Below the pieces are notes generated by a model. It was given only the letters and a program-made list of their open reading frames with translations. It had not been told where the DNA came from and did no database searches. A stretch of 64,000 nt of DNA from Deltaproteobacteria bacterium UBA6106 (GTDB lineage: Bacteria; Desulfobacterota; Syntrophorhabdia; Syntrophorhabdales; Syntrophorhabdaceae): the NCBI GenBank assembly GCA_002428485.1, contig DIWM01000013.1, positions 16,151-80,150 of the forward strand. Direction: 5' to 3'. The position numbers and the translations under genes were made by a program. Positions 8,139 to 17,577 of the stretch are shown here, piece after piece. Positions within the stretch are counted from its first letter, which is position 1. The number at the start of each line of letters is the position of its first letter.

Positions 8139-9203
8139 ATGGCCGAGAACTACCAGGAAAAGACAGAGCAACCGACCGATAAAAAGATCGAAGAGGCAAG
8201 GAAAAAGGGGCAGGTAAGCCAGTCAAAGGAAGTGCCGACATGCATGGTGATCCTTTTTTCCACGATCTTTTTATATTTTTCCGTAACACACGGATTTAAC
8301 GAGATGTTCAAAGTCTATGTCAGTTATATGCGCAACATCAACCTGGATATCAATACAGCGAATATTTACAGTATTCTTTATTTTGTCGTATACCGCTGGC
8401 TTTGGATTGTCGTTCCTGTTTTTGCCATCCTGATAGCCGTTACCCTTTTTGGGAACATCCTGCAGACAGGCTTCATGTGGAGCCCGGAGGCATTAAAGTT
8501 CGATGTGGAGAAGCTGAATCCTGTATCCGGCATTCAAAAGCTTTTTTCAAAAAGATCGGCTGTTGAAGTCTTAAAATCACTTCTCAAGATATTTATCCTG
8601 GCGTATATATCCTATTCGCTTATCATAAACGAGCTGCCGTATATCTTCTCGCTTACAGGGCAGGACACGAGATCCATCGTGGGATATCTCGGCAATGCAT
8701 CCTTTAGCCTCGCGCTGAAGATAGGAATCATATTCCTTTTTATCGCCGGCCTTGATTACCTGTACCAGAGATGGCAATACAGGAAAGACCAGATGATGAC
8801 CGTCCAGGAGGTGAAAGAAGAGCACAAAGAGAGGGAGGGAAACCCTCTTGTCAAGTCGAGGTTGAGAAGCCTCCAGAGAGAGATGGCCAGGCGGAGAATG
8901 ATCGAGGACGTAAAAACCGCCGACGTGGTGGTTACCAACCCTACAACCTACGCGATAGCGCTCAAATATGCGGCAGGAGAGATGCCCGCCCCGAAGGTTG
9001 TCGGCAAGGGGGCGGGGTTTGTCGCCGCAAGGATCAAGGAGATCGCCATGATGCACAGAATACCGCTGGTTGAGAACCGGCCGCTTGCGCAAGGGCTCTT
9101 TTTTGCCGTGAAGGTCGGCGACCTTATTCCCGAGAAGTTCTACCTCATCGTCGCGGAGCTGCTGGCAGAGGTTTACAAGAGAAAACACAGGATGTCATTG
9201 TAA
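8139..9203 (+). CDS. flhB: Flagellar export switch protein FlhB
   Basis: FlhB has four membrane helices and a cytoplasmic domain that cleaves itself and switches export specificity after FliK signals hook completion. The product has 354 residues. The N-terminus (EKTEQPTDKKIEEARKKGQV) is typical. The self-cleavage site reads NPTT at residues 267-270 (8937-8948) instead of the usual NPTH; the Asn-Pro bond to be cut is kept but the His is Thr. The flanking VVVTNPT-YAIALKY is otherwise canonical. The stop overlaps the flhA ATG by one base. Confidence 0.95.
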   Translation: MAENYQEKTEQPTDKKIEEARKKGQVSQSKEVPTCMVILFSTIFLYFSVTHGFNEMFKVYVSYMRNINLDINTANIYSILYFVVYRWLWIVVPVFAILIAVTLFGNILQTGFMWSPEALKFDVEKLNPVSGIQKLFSKRSAVEVLKSLLKIFILAYISYSLIINELPYIFSLTGQDTRSIVGYLGNASFSLALKIGIIFLFIAGLDYLYQRWQYRKDQMMTVQEVKEEHKEREGNPLVKSRLRSLQREMARRRMIEDVKTADVVVTNPTTYAIALKYAAGEMPAPKVVGKGAGFVAARIKEIAMMHRIPLVENRPLAQGLFFAVKVGDLIPEKFYLIVAELLAEVYKRKHRMSL

Positions 9204-11260
9204 TGGGACAATTACGATCAATAATCAAGGCAAAAAGCGATCTTTTCGTCGCCATCAGCGTTGTCTTTGTGATCCTCATTATGATCGTGCCACTCAACAG
9301 TTTCTTCATCGATATCTTTCTTACCTTAAGCATATCCCTGTCGCTTTTGATCCTTTTTATCGCCATGTATACAGGCAAACCCCTCGATTTCTCCGTCTTT
9401 CCGTCAGTGCTGCTGATCGTGACCCTCTTCAGACTTTCCCTGAACATTGCTTCAACGAGGCTGATCCTCGTACACGGAGATGAGGGCGCACAGGCGGCAG
9501 GCCTTATCATCAAGGGTTTCGGCACTTTTATTGTGGGCGGAAATTATGTCGTAGGGGCCGTGGTCTTCCTCATTCTCATGATCATCAACTTTGTGGTCAT
9601 CACAAAAGGCGCAGGAAGGGTAGCGGAAGTTGCTGCGCGGTTTACCCTTGATGCAATGCCGGGGAAGCAGATGAGCATTGACGCGGACCTCAACGCCGGG
9701 CTCATCGATGACGCCGGCGCGAGAAAACGGAGGGAAAAGGTCGAACTTGAGGCTGATTTTTACGGCGCCATGGACGGTGCGAGCAAGTTTGTCAGGGGCG
9801 ACGCGATAGCGGGAATAATAATCATCTTTGTGAATATCATAGGCGGATTGATCATAGGCGTTGTGCAGAAAGGATTGCCGGCGACCGATGCCCTTGCAGT
9901 GTATACGATTTTAACGATAGGCGACGGTCTTGTTAGCCAGATACCGGCACTTCTGACGTCTACCGCCGCGGGCATTATTGTCACAAGGGCAGCGAGCGAA
10001 TCGAACCTCGGCAGCGATATGGTAAACCAGCTTTTTACGCAGCCGAAGGCGCTGAGCCTCGCTTCGGTAGTCATATTATCCATAGGGATGATCCCCGGCA
10101 TCCCCCTTGTGCCCTTCCTTGTTCTTTCCACCGTTACCTTCGGGATAAGCTATTTTTTAAGGAAGGCGGCGCGGGAAGATATAGTCAGCGTACCCGATCT
10201 GATCCCGGAAGAAAAAGAGAAGCCGGACTTTATACAACCGCTGGAGATACTTGAAATAGAGATAGGCTACGGATTGATACCGATAGTTGACTCCGAGCAG
10301 GGCGGAGAGCTTCTTGACAAACTGCGGGCCATACGGAAGCAGATGGGGATGGAACTCGGTATAGTAGTGCCTCCGATGAAGCTGAGGGACAACCTCCAGT
10401 TGAAGCCTTTTGAATATCTGATCCTTATCAAGGGCATAGAGATGGGCAGAGGAGAACTGGTGCTCGGCAATATCCTTGCCATGGGAGGTGATGACAAGAA
10501 GGGGGTAAGGGACGGATTGCCGACAAAAGAACCGGTATTTAACCTTGACGCCTACTGGATCAATGAAAAGGACAGGGACAGATATATAGCAGAAGGGTTT
10601 ACCGTTGTTGACCACCCGACCGTCATCGCTACGCACCTGACAGAGATATTGAGGAATAACGCGCACGAGTTGATGACGAGGCAGGAGACTCAGAAGCTCG
10701 TCGATTCGGTGTCGGCTGTTCATCCGAAGGTTGTTGAGGAATTGGCCCAGAACCAGATAAATGTGGGGGTCATCCAGAAGGTTCTGCAGAACCTCTTAAG
10801 GGAGCAGGTTTCCATAAGGGACCTCGTAACCATTCTTGAATCGATCGCCGACGCATCGACATCCTCGAGGGACACTGAGTTGATAACTGAATTTGTGAGG
10901 CAGCGCATGTCGAGAAGCATATTGAAGCCCTACCTGGTGGACGGAGTGCTCAATATCCTTATTCTGGAAAAGTCTCTGGAAGAGAAGATGATCAATAACC
11001 TTCAGCAGTCAGACCAGGGATCGTTCCTCGCCCTTGACCTGTCCTTCAGCCAGCGCCTCATAGAGAAGATAGGGAACGAGGTAAGAAAGGCGCTGATGCA
11101 GAACATTCAGCCTATGCTGCTCGTCCACCCTGTCCTGAGAGGAAAATTGAGGAAGTTTCTTGAACGGTACATACAGGGGATTACCATTATTTCGCATAAT
11201 GAGATCCCGCCGCAGATAAAGATGCAATCAGTGGGGGTAATAAGGATCAATGAGGGTTAG
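9203..11260 (+). CDS. flhA: Flagellar export protein FlhA
   Basis: FlhA is the main export-gate subunit: its nonameric cytoplasmic ring docks substrates and chaperones. The 685-residue product has about eight membrane helices in the first ~310 residues. The conserved FHIPEP-region loop follows (GAMDGASKFVRGDAIAGI near residue 189, LVSQIPALLTSTAAG near 242). The C-terminal ~340 residues form the cytoplasmic domain. Length is normal. The flhF start overlaps its end by 11 bp, which suggests coupled translation. Confidence 0.97.
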   Translation: MGQLRSIIKAKSDLFVAISVVFVILIMIVPLNSFFIDIFLTLSISLSLLILFIAMYTGKPLDFSVFPSVLLIVTLFRLSLNIASTRLILVHGDEGAQAAGLIIKGFGTFIVGGNYVVGAVVFLILMIINFVVITKGAGRVAEVAARFTLDAMPGKQMSIDADLNAGLIDDAGARKRREKVELEADFYGAMDGASKFVRGDAIAGIIIIFVNIIGGLIIGVVQKGLPATDALAVYTILTIGDGLVSQIPALLTSTAAGIIVTRAASESNLGSDMVNQLFTQPKALSLASVVILSIGMIPGIPLVPFLVLSTVTFGISYFLRKAAREDIVSVPDLIPEEKEKPDFIQPLEILEIEIGYGLIPIVDSEQGGELLDKLRAIRKQMGMELGIVVPPMKLRDNLQLKPFEYLILIKGIEMGRGELVLGNILAMGGDDKKGVRDGLPTKEPVFNLDAYWINEKDRDRYIAEGFTVVDHPTVIATHLTEILRNNAHELMTRQETQKLVDSVSAVHPKVVEELAQNQINVGVIQKVLQNLLREQVSIRDLVTILESIADASTSSRDTELITEFVRQRMSRSILKPYLVDGVLNILILEKSLEEKMINNLQQSDQGSFLALDLSFSQRLIEKIGNEVRKALMQNIQPMLLVHPVLRGKLRKFLERYIQGITIISHNEIPPQIKMQSVGVIRINEG

Positions 11261-12323
11261 AACCCATAGCTACGAAGACATCAGGGAGGGGATGGAGAAG
11301 ATCAGAGAGATCTACGGCCCTGATACCATTATTGTGGATATTAAACACAACAACCATAACGGACACGGCTGGTCGAAAAAGAGCTGCGAGATATCCGTGG
11401 CGCTCGAAGGCGACCCGGAACTGCAAGAAAAGGACCTTGGCGAGCTTAGGAAAAAGACAGAATCCATATGGAGCGATGCGGCACAGTTTTTGAGCGGGAA
11501 ATTGATCTCTGTGGAATCCGAGATGATCATGGACAGGGTCAAGACTTACCCGCTGCCGCTGAAAGTCTTATATGAAAAGATCGTAAAGAACGGCGTGGAT
11601 ATGCACCTTGCCATGTCCATGATCTCCGAGGTCTACGGTGAGATTGGGCAACTGGCGGGGAACAGCGTTAAAGCCACGTTTTTTCTGAAAAACATTATTG
11701 CAAGGCGGATTGCCATATCAGATATAACCGGTTCCGATAAGCCCCTGATGCTTCTTGGCCCTACGGGCGCGGGAAAAACAGAGACAGCAAAAAAGCTGGC
11801 GAAGCTGCTCTCGGAAAAGCACGAACAGGCTACCGTGGTAGTCTTCGATCCCATAAAGAGGGGAAGCTATGAGGATTTCAGGGCCTTTTCCGGGAGCACC
11901 GGAATACCTTTTGTGTATACCACCAGTATCGACGACCTTTACCTCAAGATCGTCAATGGCACAGGGAGAAGGATCATCGATGTTACCGGGCATCTTGATT
12001 TTCAGGAAAAGATCGCCGCAAAAGCTCCTGCGATAGAAAAGGTCATCGTATTGCCGGCAGGGGCGCGCGACGAGAAGATGAAGAATTATCTGAATAGATT
12101 CAAAGGCAGGAACAACATCGCAGGTGTAATCTTTACAAAACTTGACGAAGAAGACTCCCTCGGCCATCTCTGCCACAACCTGATCAATTTAAGCCAACCT
12201 CTTTGCTCTGTGACTACAGGAATTCATCTCGGGGATATTGTCATACCGAACACCGAAATACTGGGAAAACTATTTATAGAGGGCAGCCAATGGAAAAGAG
12301 AAGAAAGCGCATTATTGCAGTAA
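11250..12323 (+). CDS. flhF: Flagellar placement GTPase FlhF
   Basis: FlhF is an SRP-type GTPase that marks the pole and sets flagellar position together with FlhG. The 357-residue product begins with MRVRTHSYEDIREGMEKI, the FlhF N-terminal signature. The P-loop is GPTGAGKT at residues 170-177, and TKLDE near 291 is the G4 element. The G3 element usually reads DTAGR, but here it is DVTGH at residues 244-248, and the DTYRIGA-like region is FDPIKRGSYED. It is shorter than many FlhF (about 400-450). GTP hydrolysis may be altered. Confidence 0.9.
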   Translation: MRVRTHSYEDIREGMEKIREIYGPDTIIVDIKHNNHNGHGWSKKSCEISVALEGDPELQEKDLGELRKKTESIWSDAAQFLSGKLISVESEMIMDRVKTYPLPLKVLYEKIVKNGVDMHLAMSMISEVYGEIGQLAGNSVKATFFLKNIIARRIAISDITGSDKPLMLLGPTGAGKTETAKKLAKLLSEKHEQATVVVFDPIKRGSYEDFRAFSGSTGIPFVYTTSIDDLYLKIVNGTGRRIIDVTGHLDFQEKIAAKAPAIEKVIVLPAGARDEKMKNYLNRFKGRNNIAGVIFTKLDEEDSLGHLCHNLINLSQPLCSVTTGIHLGDIVIPNTEILGKLFIEGSQWKREESALLQ

Positions 12324-13033
12324 CGAGCGGAAAGGGCGGGGTCGGAAAGTCGTCCATTGTTTCGAACCTGGCCTACATGCTGGGCAGCATGAAGGAGCTT
12401 ACGTTTATACTCGACGCCGACCTTTCCCTGGGGAATATCGATATCATGTTCGGCATGGTTCCGAAATACAATATAAAAGACCTGATCAAGGAAGGCAAAA
12501 ATATTGAGGAGATATTGATTGAAGGCCCCTGCGGCATAAAGATCATCCCCGCGACATCGGGGATATGCGAATTTTCCGCCCTGAGCGCTGAAGAGAAAAA
12601 GATACTCTTTTCTTCTCTGCAGGAACTGCCGGAATACGACTTCCTTATCGTTGATACCTCTGCTGGAATCTCGTCGAACGTCATCTCCTTTAACGCCATG
12701 AGCGAGGATATTTTCGTTGTTGTCACCCCGGACCCCTCCAGCATTACCGATTCCTATGCCGTCGTCAAAGTGCTGGAAAAAAAGACTGGAAGAAAAAATT
12801 TCAATATCGTCGTCAACATGGTGAAGGACGAAGAAGAGGCGTTGGAGATTTTCCGGAAGCTTGTTAATGTGTCCGACAGGTTTCTGGACGTCTCCCTCAA
12901 CTATTTCGGCCATATCCCCCTTGACGCGAATATTAATCAGGCAATAAGGAAGCAGAAGCTGTGGGTCGAGCATTTCCCTGAGACAATGGCAACAAAGGCA
13001 CTTTCTCAAATATGTGACAGGCTGGTATCTTAG
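12290..13033 (+). CDS. flhG: Flagellar number regulator FlhG (FleN/YlxH), MinD-like ATPase
   Basis: FlhG is a ParA/MinD-type ATPase that restrains flagellar number and stimulates FlhF. Started at ATG 12290 the product has 247 residues. The deviant Walker A (SGKGGVGKSS) is near residues 13-22, switch I/II elements are in LDADLSLGNIDIMFG and FLIVDTSAGI, and a hydrophobic/basic C-terminal helix is the expected membrane anchor. The frame is open further upstream inside flhF, but the N-terminus MEKRRKRIIAVTSGKGG fits the family. It overlaps flhF by 34 bp. Confidence 0.93.
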   Translation: MEKRRKRIIAVTSGKGGVGKSSIVSNLAYMLGSMKELTFILDADLSLGNIDIMFGMVPKYNIKDLIKEGKNIEEILIEGPCGIKIIPATSGICEFSALSAEEKKILFSSLQELPEYDFLIVDTSAGISSNVISFNAMSEDIFVVVTPDPSSITDSYAVVKVLEKKTGRKNFNIVVNMVKDEEEALEIFRKLVNVSDRFLDVSLNYFGHIPLDANINQAIRKQKLWVEHFPETMATKALSQICDRLVS

Positions 13034-13036
13034 ACA

Positions 13037-13771
13037 ATGTGGAAAAGGGCATACGCACGATCGATGACGGAAAAAGAGAAGACGATAGAGGAGTTCATCC
13101 CTATCATCAAACATCTTGCCTATAAGGTCTCAAAAAGGTTTGAGGACGACAATATCATCGACGACCTGATTTCCGCGGGCATTGTCGGCCTCCTTGAAGC
13201 GATGGAAAAGTTCGATACGGGCAAGGGGACAAAGCTGAACACCTTTGCGTACCTGAGAATCCGCGGCGCAATGATAGACGAGCTAAGATCGCGGGATTGG
13301 TTTCCAAGAAGCGCCCGCACCAAGTCAAAAAGGATCAGCGAGGTAATAAGGAAGCTGGAAAACAGGCTCGGAAGGATCCCAAAAGAAGAAGAAATAGCAG
13401 AAGAGCTGAACATGGACGTTGATGAATACCTCGCTATGCTCAAGGACTACGGCAACCTTTCTGTCCTGAGCATAGAGGACCTCCACGAGATATCAGGAGA
13501 AGACCGCGAAGCCCTTATGAGATATGTGACAGATGAAAAAGAAGATCCGGAGAGATGCGCAGAGCTATATGAGATCGAAAGGATCCTCGCAAAGGAACTC
13601 GACAGATTACCGGAGAGGCAGAAGCTTGTGCTCAGCCTTTATTACCATGAAGATATGAACATGAAAGAGATCGCAAGGACGCTCGGCATAACCGAAGCAA
13701 GGATATGCCAGATCCATTCCCAGGCGGTCCTGAATCTCAGGTCCCTTATGAAAAAACATCTGAAGAATTAA
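13037..13771 (+). CDS. fliA: RNA polymerase sigma-28 factor FliA
   Basis: FliA directs transcription of late flagellar and chemotaxis genes and is held inactive by FlgM (encoded at 27788) until the hook is complete. The 244-residue product has region 2 (about residues 20-95: NIIDDLISAGIVGLLEAMEKFD, LRIRGAMIDELRSRDWFPRS), region 3 (RISEVIRKLENRLGRIPKEEEIAEEL) and region 4 with a helix-turn-helix (about 190-240: ERQKLVLSLYYHEDMNMKEIA). No strong ribosome site precedes ATG 13037; ATG 13064 is an alternative. It ends the sigma-54 operon that began at fliL. Confidence 0.95.
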   Translation: MWKRAYARSMTEKEKTIEEFIPIIKHLAYKVSKRFEDDNIIDDLISAGIVGLLEAMEKFDTGKGTKLNTFAYLRIRGAMIDELRSRDWFPRSARTKSKRISEVIRKLENRLGRIPKEEEIAEELNMDVDEYLAMLKDYGNLSVLSIEDLHEISGEDREALMRYVTDEKEDPERCAELYEIERILAKELDRLPERQKLVLSLYYHEDMNMKEIARTLGITEARICQIHSQAVLNLRSLMKKHLKN

Positions 13772-13795
13772 AGTTTGTCCGCAGCATACCGATAA
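13769..13795 (+). promoter_or_regulatory. Sigma-28 promoter of the HDOD-cheB-cheA operon
   Basis: TAAAGTTT, 11 bases, ACCGATAA: the -35 element is a perfect consensus and the -10 has one mismatch to GCCGATAA. The first T-A-A of the -35 is the fliA stop codon. The predicted start is near 13802, about 10 bp before the HDOD gene ATG. Confidence 0.85.
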
Positions 13796-13811
13796 TATTG
13801 GTAGAAATTGT

Positions 13812-14693
13812 ATGGATACCGATCGCATACTGCATAAGCTCAAGGAAGTCAATATGTTGCCGACCTTTCCTGCCACTGTAGGGACTGTGATGAACCTGAT
13901 CCAGGACCCGATGAGCTCCGCGGCAGACCTTGCAAGGGGGATGGACCCGTCGATGGTCAGCGAGGTCTTGAGAATAGCAAACACGGCATATTTCGGGACA
14001 AGGAATTTCAGAAACATAACTTCCATTGAACATGCTATCGCCATTATCGGCCTGGAGCATCTATCGTCGATCATACTTCAAATGCCTTTCATAACCATGG
14101 TAAAGGGGGATAGCGGCTTCGACCGCGAGAGGTTCATGGAGCATTCGATCATGTGCGGCGTTCTGTCAAAGACGATCAGTTTATCGACAAGGCTCGGGAA
14201 TCCCGGCGAGGCCTACATCGGCGGGATGATGCATGACATAGGGACTATCATCATCTACCGGTATTTCAGGCGCGAATGGGATCAGGTGTGTTCGCTGGTG
14301 CGGGAAAGGGACATCCCATGGCCTGATGCGGAGAGGGAGGTCTTTGCCATGGATCACGGTTATATGGGTGCGATCCTGCTGGAATTATGGAATATACCGA
14401 AGGTGGTTACTGACAGCGTAATGTTTCATCATTGCCCCGACGAGGCAAAAGAAAACAGTGGAAATGCATTAGCCGTTCATCTCGGAAACAGATTATCAAA
14501 GCTGGTCAATGCCCAGGGCATTGTTTCGGACTTTGATGTCTTTTTAAAGAGGTGCAGATCTTTCCTGGATATCGGCAATGAGCCTGGTCTTGAGCGTTTG
14601 CCGGGCGATGGAGTGATGTTCTACGAAAAGATATACGCTGCGGCAAGGCAGACGCAGCATTATATATATGAAGAAAAAAGGGAAGAGAGATGA
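13812..14693 (+). CDS. HDOD-domain signalling protein
   Basis: The 293-residue protein consists mainly of one HDOD domain, at about residues 5-220 (LKEVNMLPTFPATVGTVMNL, ILRIANTAYFG-like VLRIANTAYFGTRN, SIEHAIAIIGLEHL, GMMHDIGTIIIYRYF). HDOD domains are HD-superfamily modules thought to act in signal transduction, usually without proven enzyme activity. This one keeps an HD pair in MMHDIG. It is first in the sigma-28 chemotaxis operon, so a motility role is likely, but its partner is unknown. The stop overlaps cheB by 4 bp. Confidence 0.85.
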   Translation: MDTDRILHKLKEVNMLPTFPATVGTVMNLIQDPMSSAADLARGMDPSMVSEVLRIANTAYFGTRNFRNITSIEHAIAIIGLEHLSSIILQMPFITMVKGDSGFDRERFMEHSIMCGVLSKTISLSTRLGNPGEAYIGGMMHDIGTIIIYRYFRREWDQVCSLVRERDIPWPDAEREVFAMDHGYMGAILLELWNIPKVVTDSVMFHHCPDEAKENSGNALAVHLGNRLSKLVNAQGIVSDFDVFLKRCRSFLDIGNEPGLERLPGDGVMFYEKIYAAARQTQHYIYEEKREER

Positions 14694-15718
14694 TCAAGGT
14701 GCTCGTAGTCGACGATTCTTTTGTTATGAGAAAGGTGATAACGAGGATACTTGAAAAGGACCCGCAGATAGAGATTGCGGGAACGGCCGGCGACGGCAGG
14801 GAAGCGCTCGAGAAGATCGAGTTGCTGCAGCCCGATGTTATGACCCTTGACATAGAGATGCCCGTAATGAACGGCATAGATGTTTTAAGGCAGGTTATGG
14901 CAAAAAGGCCTATGCCGGTAATCATGATGAGCGCCCTCACAAAAGAAGGCGCCGACATTACTATCGAGGCACTCAACCTGGGCGCCTGCGATTTTGTCAC
15001 TAAAGATCTTTCGGGCTTTACATCGGCCGCAGCGTGCATTGAGGGCGAGCTTATCAATAAAGTAAAAAATGTGGCGAAGAACAAGGCAAAATATTTGCTA
15101 AAAAGGTTAGATGCAATGAAAAAGCCGGTTGCATTAAACCCTGACAAAAAGATCAGGCACGAGATCCTCTCCATCGGCGCTTCCACCGGCGGCCCTCCAG
15201 CTCTGCAGCACATACTGTCGAGCCTGCCGGGAGACTTTCCCATACCGGTGGTGATCGCCCAGCATATGCCGAAGATATTCACGCAATCTTTCGCGCAAAG
15301 GCTGAACGCTCTTTCACGGCTGGAGGTTAAAGAGGCAGAGGACAAAGAGGTGCTCAAAGCCGGCGTTGCCCTTGTAGCACCGGGGGATACACACATAAGC
15401 CTGAAAAGAAGGGGAAGGGATGTGGTCGTGGAATTTGTCGACGGCGCCCGGTTTATTTACAGGCCATCGGTCGATCTCCTCATGTCAACTACCGCAGAGG
15501 CATATGAATCGCTGTCGATCGGGGTAATCCTGACGGGAATGGGGAACGACGGACTGGCAGGTATGAAAGAACTGAAATCAAAAAATGGCTATGTGATAGC
15601 GCAAAACGAAGAAACATGCGTGGTATACGGAATGCCAAAGGCGGTTGTAAACGCGAACATTACCGACGCGGTACTTCCTGTGGATAAGATACCGGAAGAG
15701 ATCATGAGGGTGCTATGA
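14690..15718 (+). CDS. cheB: Chemotaxis response regulator / protein-glutamate methylesterase CheB
   Basis: CheB removes methyl groups from chemoreceptors (and deamidates them) when phosphorylated by CheA. The 342-residue product has an N-terminal receiver domain with phospho-acceptor Asp54 (VMTLDIEMPVMNG). A linker follows, then the methylesterase domain with the catalytic Ser165 in SIGASTGGPPAL, His192 in AQHMP and Asp287 in TGMGNDG. All catalytic residues are present. It overlaps the HDOD gene and the HEAT-repeat gene by 4 bp each, so the three are translationally coupled. Confidence 0.96.
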   Translation: MIKVLVVDDSFVMRKVITRILEKDPQIEIAGTAGDGREALEKIELLQPDVMTLDIEMPVMNGIDVLRQVMAKRPMPVIMMSALTKEGADITIEALNLGACDFVTKDLSGFTSAAACIEGELINKVKNVAKNKAKYLLKRLDAMKKPVALNPDKKIRHEILSIGASTGGPPALQHILSSLPGDFPIPVVIAQHMPKIFTQSFAQRLNALSRLEVKEAEDKEVLKAGVALVAPGDTHISLKRRGRDVVVEFVDGARFIYRPSVDLLMSTTAEAYESLSIGVILTGMGNDGLAGMKELKSKNGYVIAQNEETCVVYGMPKAVVNANITDAVLPVDKIPEEIMRVL

Positions 15719-17577
15719 ACCAGACTGCAGAAGAATCGGCAAAAGGGAACACAATGGACCAGCAAAAATTGTCCTATTTGGTTGGGCTATTGAAAAGCGG
15801 CGACAATTACGAGAAAGAAAAGGTTGTCGAGACGTTAATATCGGCGCCGGGCAAGAAGACCGTTCAGTCGATTGTGCCCTTGCTATACGAAAATAATACT
15901 GGGGTCAGGATGGCGGCCCATGAGGTACTGAAGAAGACAGGCTCCCATGATCTGGATAGCATTGTTGCACTCCTCGAAGATAAAAATGAAGATATAAGGG
16001 TATACGCATGCGAAATCCTGTCAGGAATAGGCGACAGCCGGGCTATCCCTTCGATCATAAGAAAAATATATGAGGATGAGGAAAACGTGAGGAATGCGGG
16101 CTGCATCGCCCTCGGGGAATTCAGCGGTAAACAAGCGGTGATGGCGCTTCTGGACGCCTTGAAGGATGATGAATGGATCGCTTTTTCAGCTGTCTTCAGC
16201 CTCGGGAAGATAGGCGATCCGGAAGCTGTCGGTCCGCTTTTTGAACTTTTCAAAGATGGGTCTGAAGAATTGTCTGTTGCCGCCTGCGAGGTGCTCATTG
16301 GTTTCAACGACACAAAGGTCCTTGATGAGATGTTCGAACAGATGAGGCAGTGGGATGGCAGAAAAAGGGATATGTATCTGAAGGTTATCCTGGAGAAAGG
16401 CAATGAGGATACCTTCCAGAGATTGAAAGAAAAGATAGGGGATGAATTATTCGAGCATCTTCTGAAGGTTTTGCAGAGCGAGGATGCGAGCTCGGTCGAA
16501 TTCCTCAGGATGTTGAGCAATTTCAGGAGCAAGAAAGCCTGCGACGCAATGCTGAGAGCGCTTAGTGTTATGGACAGGGAGACAGAGGAGTTCAATGAGG
16601 TCCTTGAGCTGTTTGTATCGCTCAAAGGCGTCTGGGAAGAATACACAGAAGAATATATGGGGCATGCAGAGGAAAGCCTGCTGCCTTTTGTACGTGCCTG
16701 CAGGGCTGCGCGTGTTCGGGTTGCAGAGCCTATGCTGCTGCAGGTTTTTCTTTCATCTTCCGTTGATGTAAAAAGAGAGCTTATTGTCAGCCTGCCCGAC
16801 ATTGTTGATGGAAGCGGACGGTCAATCATTGTAGAAGGAATGAGAGACGTTGACGGACACATCAAGGGCGACTCTGCTATCGCTGCGGGGCTTATGGGGT
16901 TGAGCGACCTGAAGGGCGCAATCCTCGATATTGCAAAAAAGGGGTTTGTGGACGTGAGGATAAAGGCATTGAAAGTATTGATCGCTCTTGACGTGGAGGA
17001 GGCGAAGAAGGCCATAGATGATTTTGTTTATAACGGTACGAATGAAGACAAGAAGATATACCTTGCCGGCGCATGTCTCCTGAACAGCGATATGAACCTG
17101 CCGTTAACGGAACATCTGCTGCGAGACTCTGATGAAAATGTTGTCAGAGGCGCTTTGGGCGTGGCGGGTAATTTTATAAACGACAAAAGATATCTTGATT
17201 TTCTCGAGGCCTTTTTGGCGTCTCAGAGCATCCCGCACGAGGTGCTGAAGATTATTAAAGAAAAAAGGCTTCATCAGTTCAAGGGCCGCCTGATCGATAT
17301 CTTTACCGACAAGGATAAAGGTCTTTGGACCCGGTACTATGCGCTCTCGGCGCTCGGGGCCCTTGAAGACCCTTTGCTGTTTGACATTTTTGCCCGCGGG
17401 CTGAATGAGGACAACAATCTCATAAAGATAGGCTGTATAAAGGCGCTGGCCGACTTCAAGTATAAAAAGGCATTGGCCCTCATCGCGCCGTTTCTCGATG
17501 ACCCCGATGAGGACGTGAGGTCAGCGGCTGCCTTTGTATTAAATGAACCGGAGAATGCTCAGGAAAGAAAACGATGA
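15715..17577 (+). CDS. HEAT-repeat protein embedded in the chemotaxis operon
   Basis: The 620-residue protein is built largely of helical repeats of the HEAT/PBS-lyase type: units such as VRMAAHEVLKKTG, IRVYACEILSGIGDSRAIPSI, VRNAGCIALGEFSGKQAV and, at the C-terminus, LIKIGCIKALADFKYKKALALI and DVRSAAAFVL. No catalytic motif, signal peptide or membrane helix is seen, so it is probably a cytoplasmic scaffold. It lies between cheB and cheR with 4-bp overlaps on both sides, which implies a dedicated chemotaxis role. An alternative start is ATG 15754. No function is established for such an insertion that I can name. Confidence 0.85.
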   Translation: MNQTAEESAKGNTMDQQKLSYLVGLLKSGDNYEKEKVVETLISAPGKKTVQSIVPLLYENNTGVRMAAHEVLKKTGSHDLDSIVALLEDKNEDIRVYACEILSGIGDSRAIPSIIRKIYEDEENVRNAGCIALGEFSGKQAVMALLDALKDDEWIAFSAVFSLGKIGDPEAVGPLFELFKDGSEELSVAACEVLIGFNDTKVLDEMFEQMRQWDGRKRDMYLKVILEKGNEDTFQRLKEKIGDELFEHLLKVLQSEDASSVEFLRMLSNFRSKKACDAMLRALSVMDRETEEFNEVLELFVSLKGVWEEYTEEYMGHAEESLLPFVRACRAARVRVAEPMLLQVFLSSSVDVKRELIVSLPDIVDGSGRSIIVEGMRDVDGHIKGDSAIAAGLMGLSDLKGAILDIAKKGFVDVRIKALKVLIALDVEEAKKAIDDFVYNGTNEDKKIYLAGACLLNSDMNLPLTEHLLRDSDENVVRGALGVAGNFINDKRYLDFLEAFLASQSIPHEVLKIIKEKRLHQFKGRLIDIFTDKDKGLWTRYYALSALGALEDPLLFDIFARGLNEDNNLIKIGCIKALADFKYKKALALIAPFLDDPDEDVRSAAAFVLNEPENAQERKR

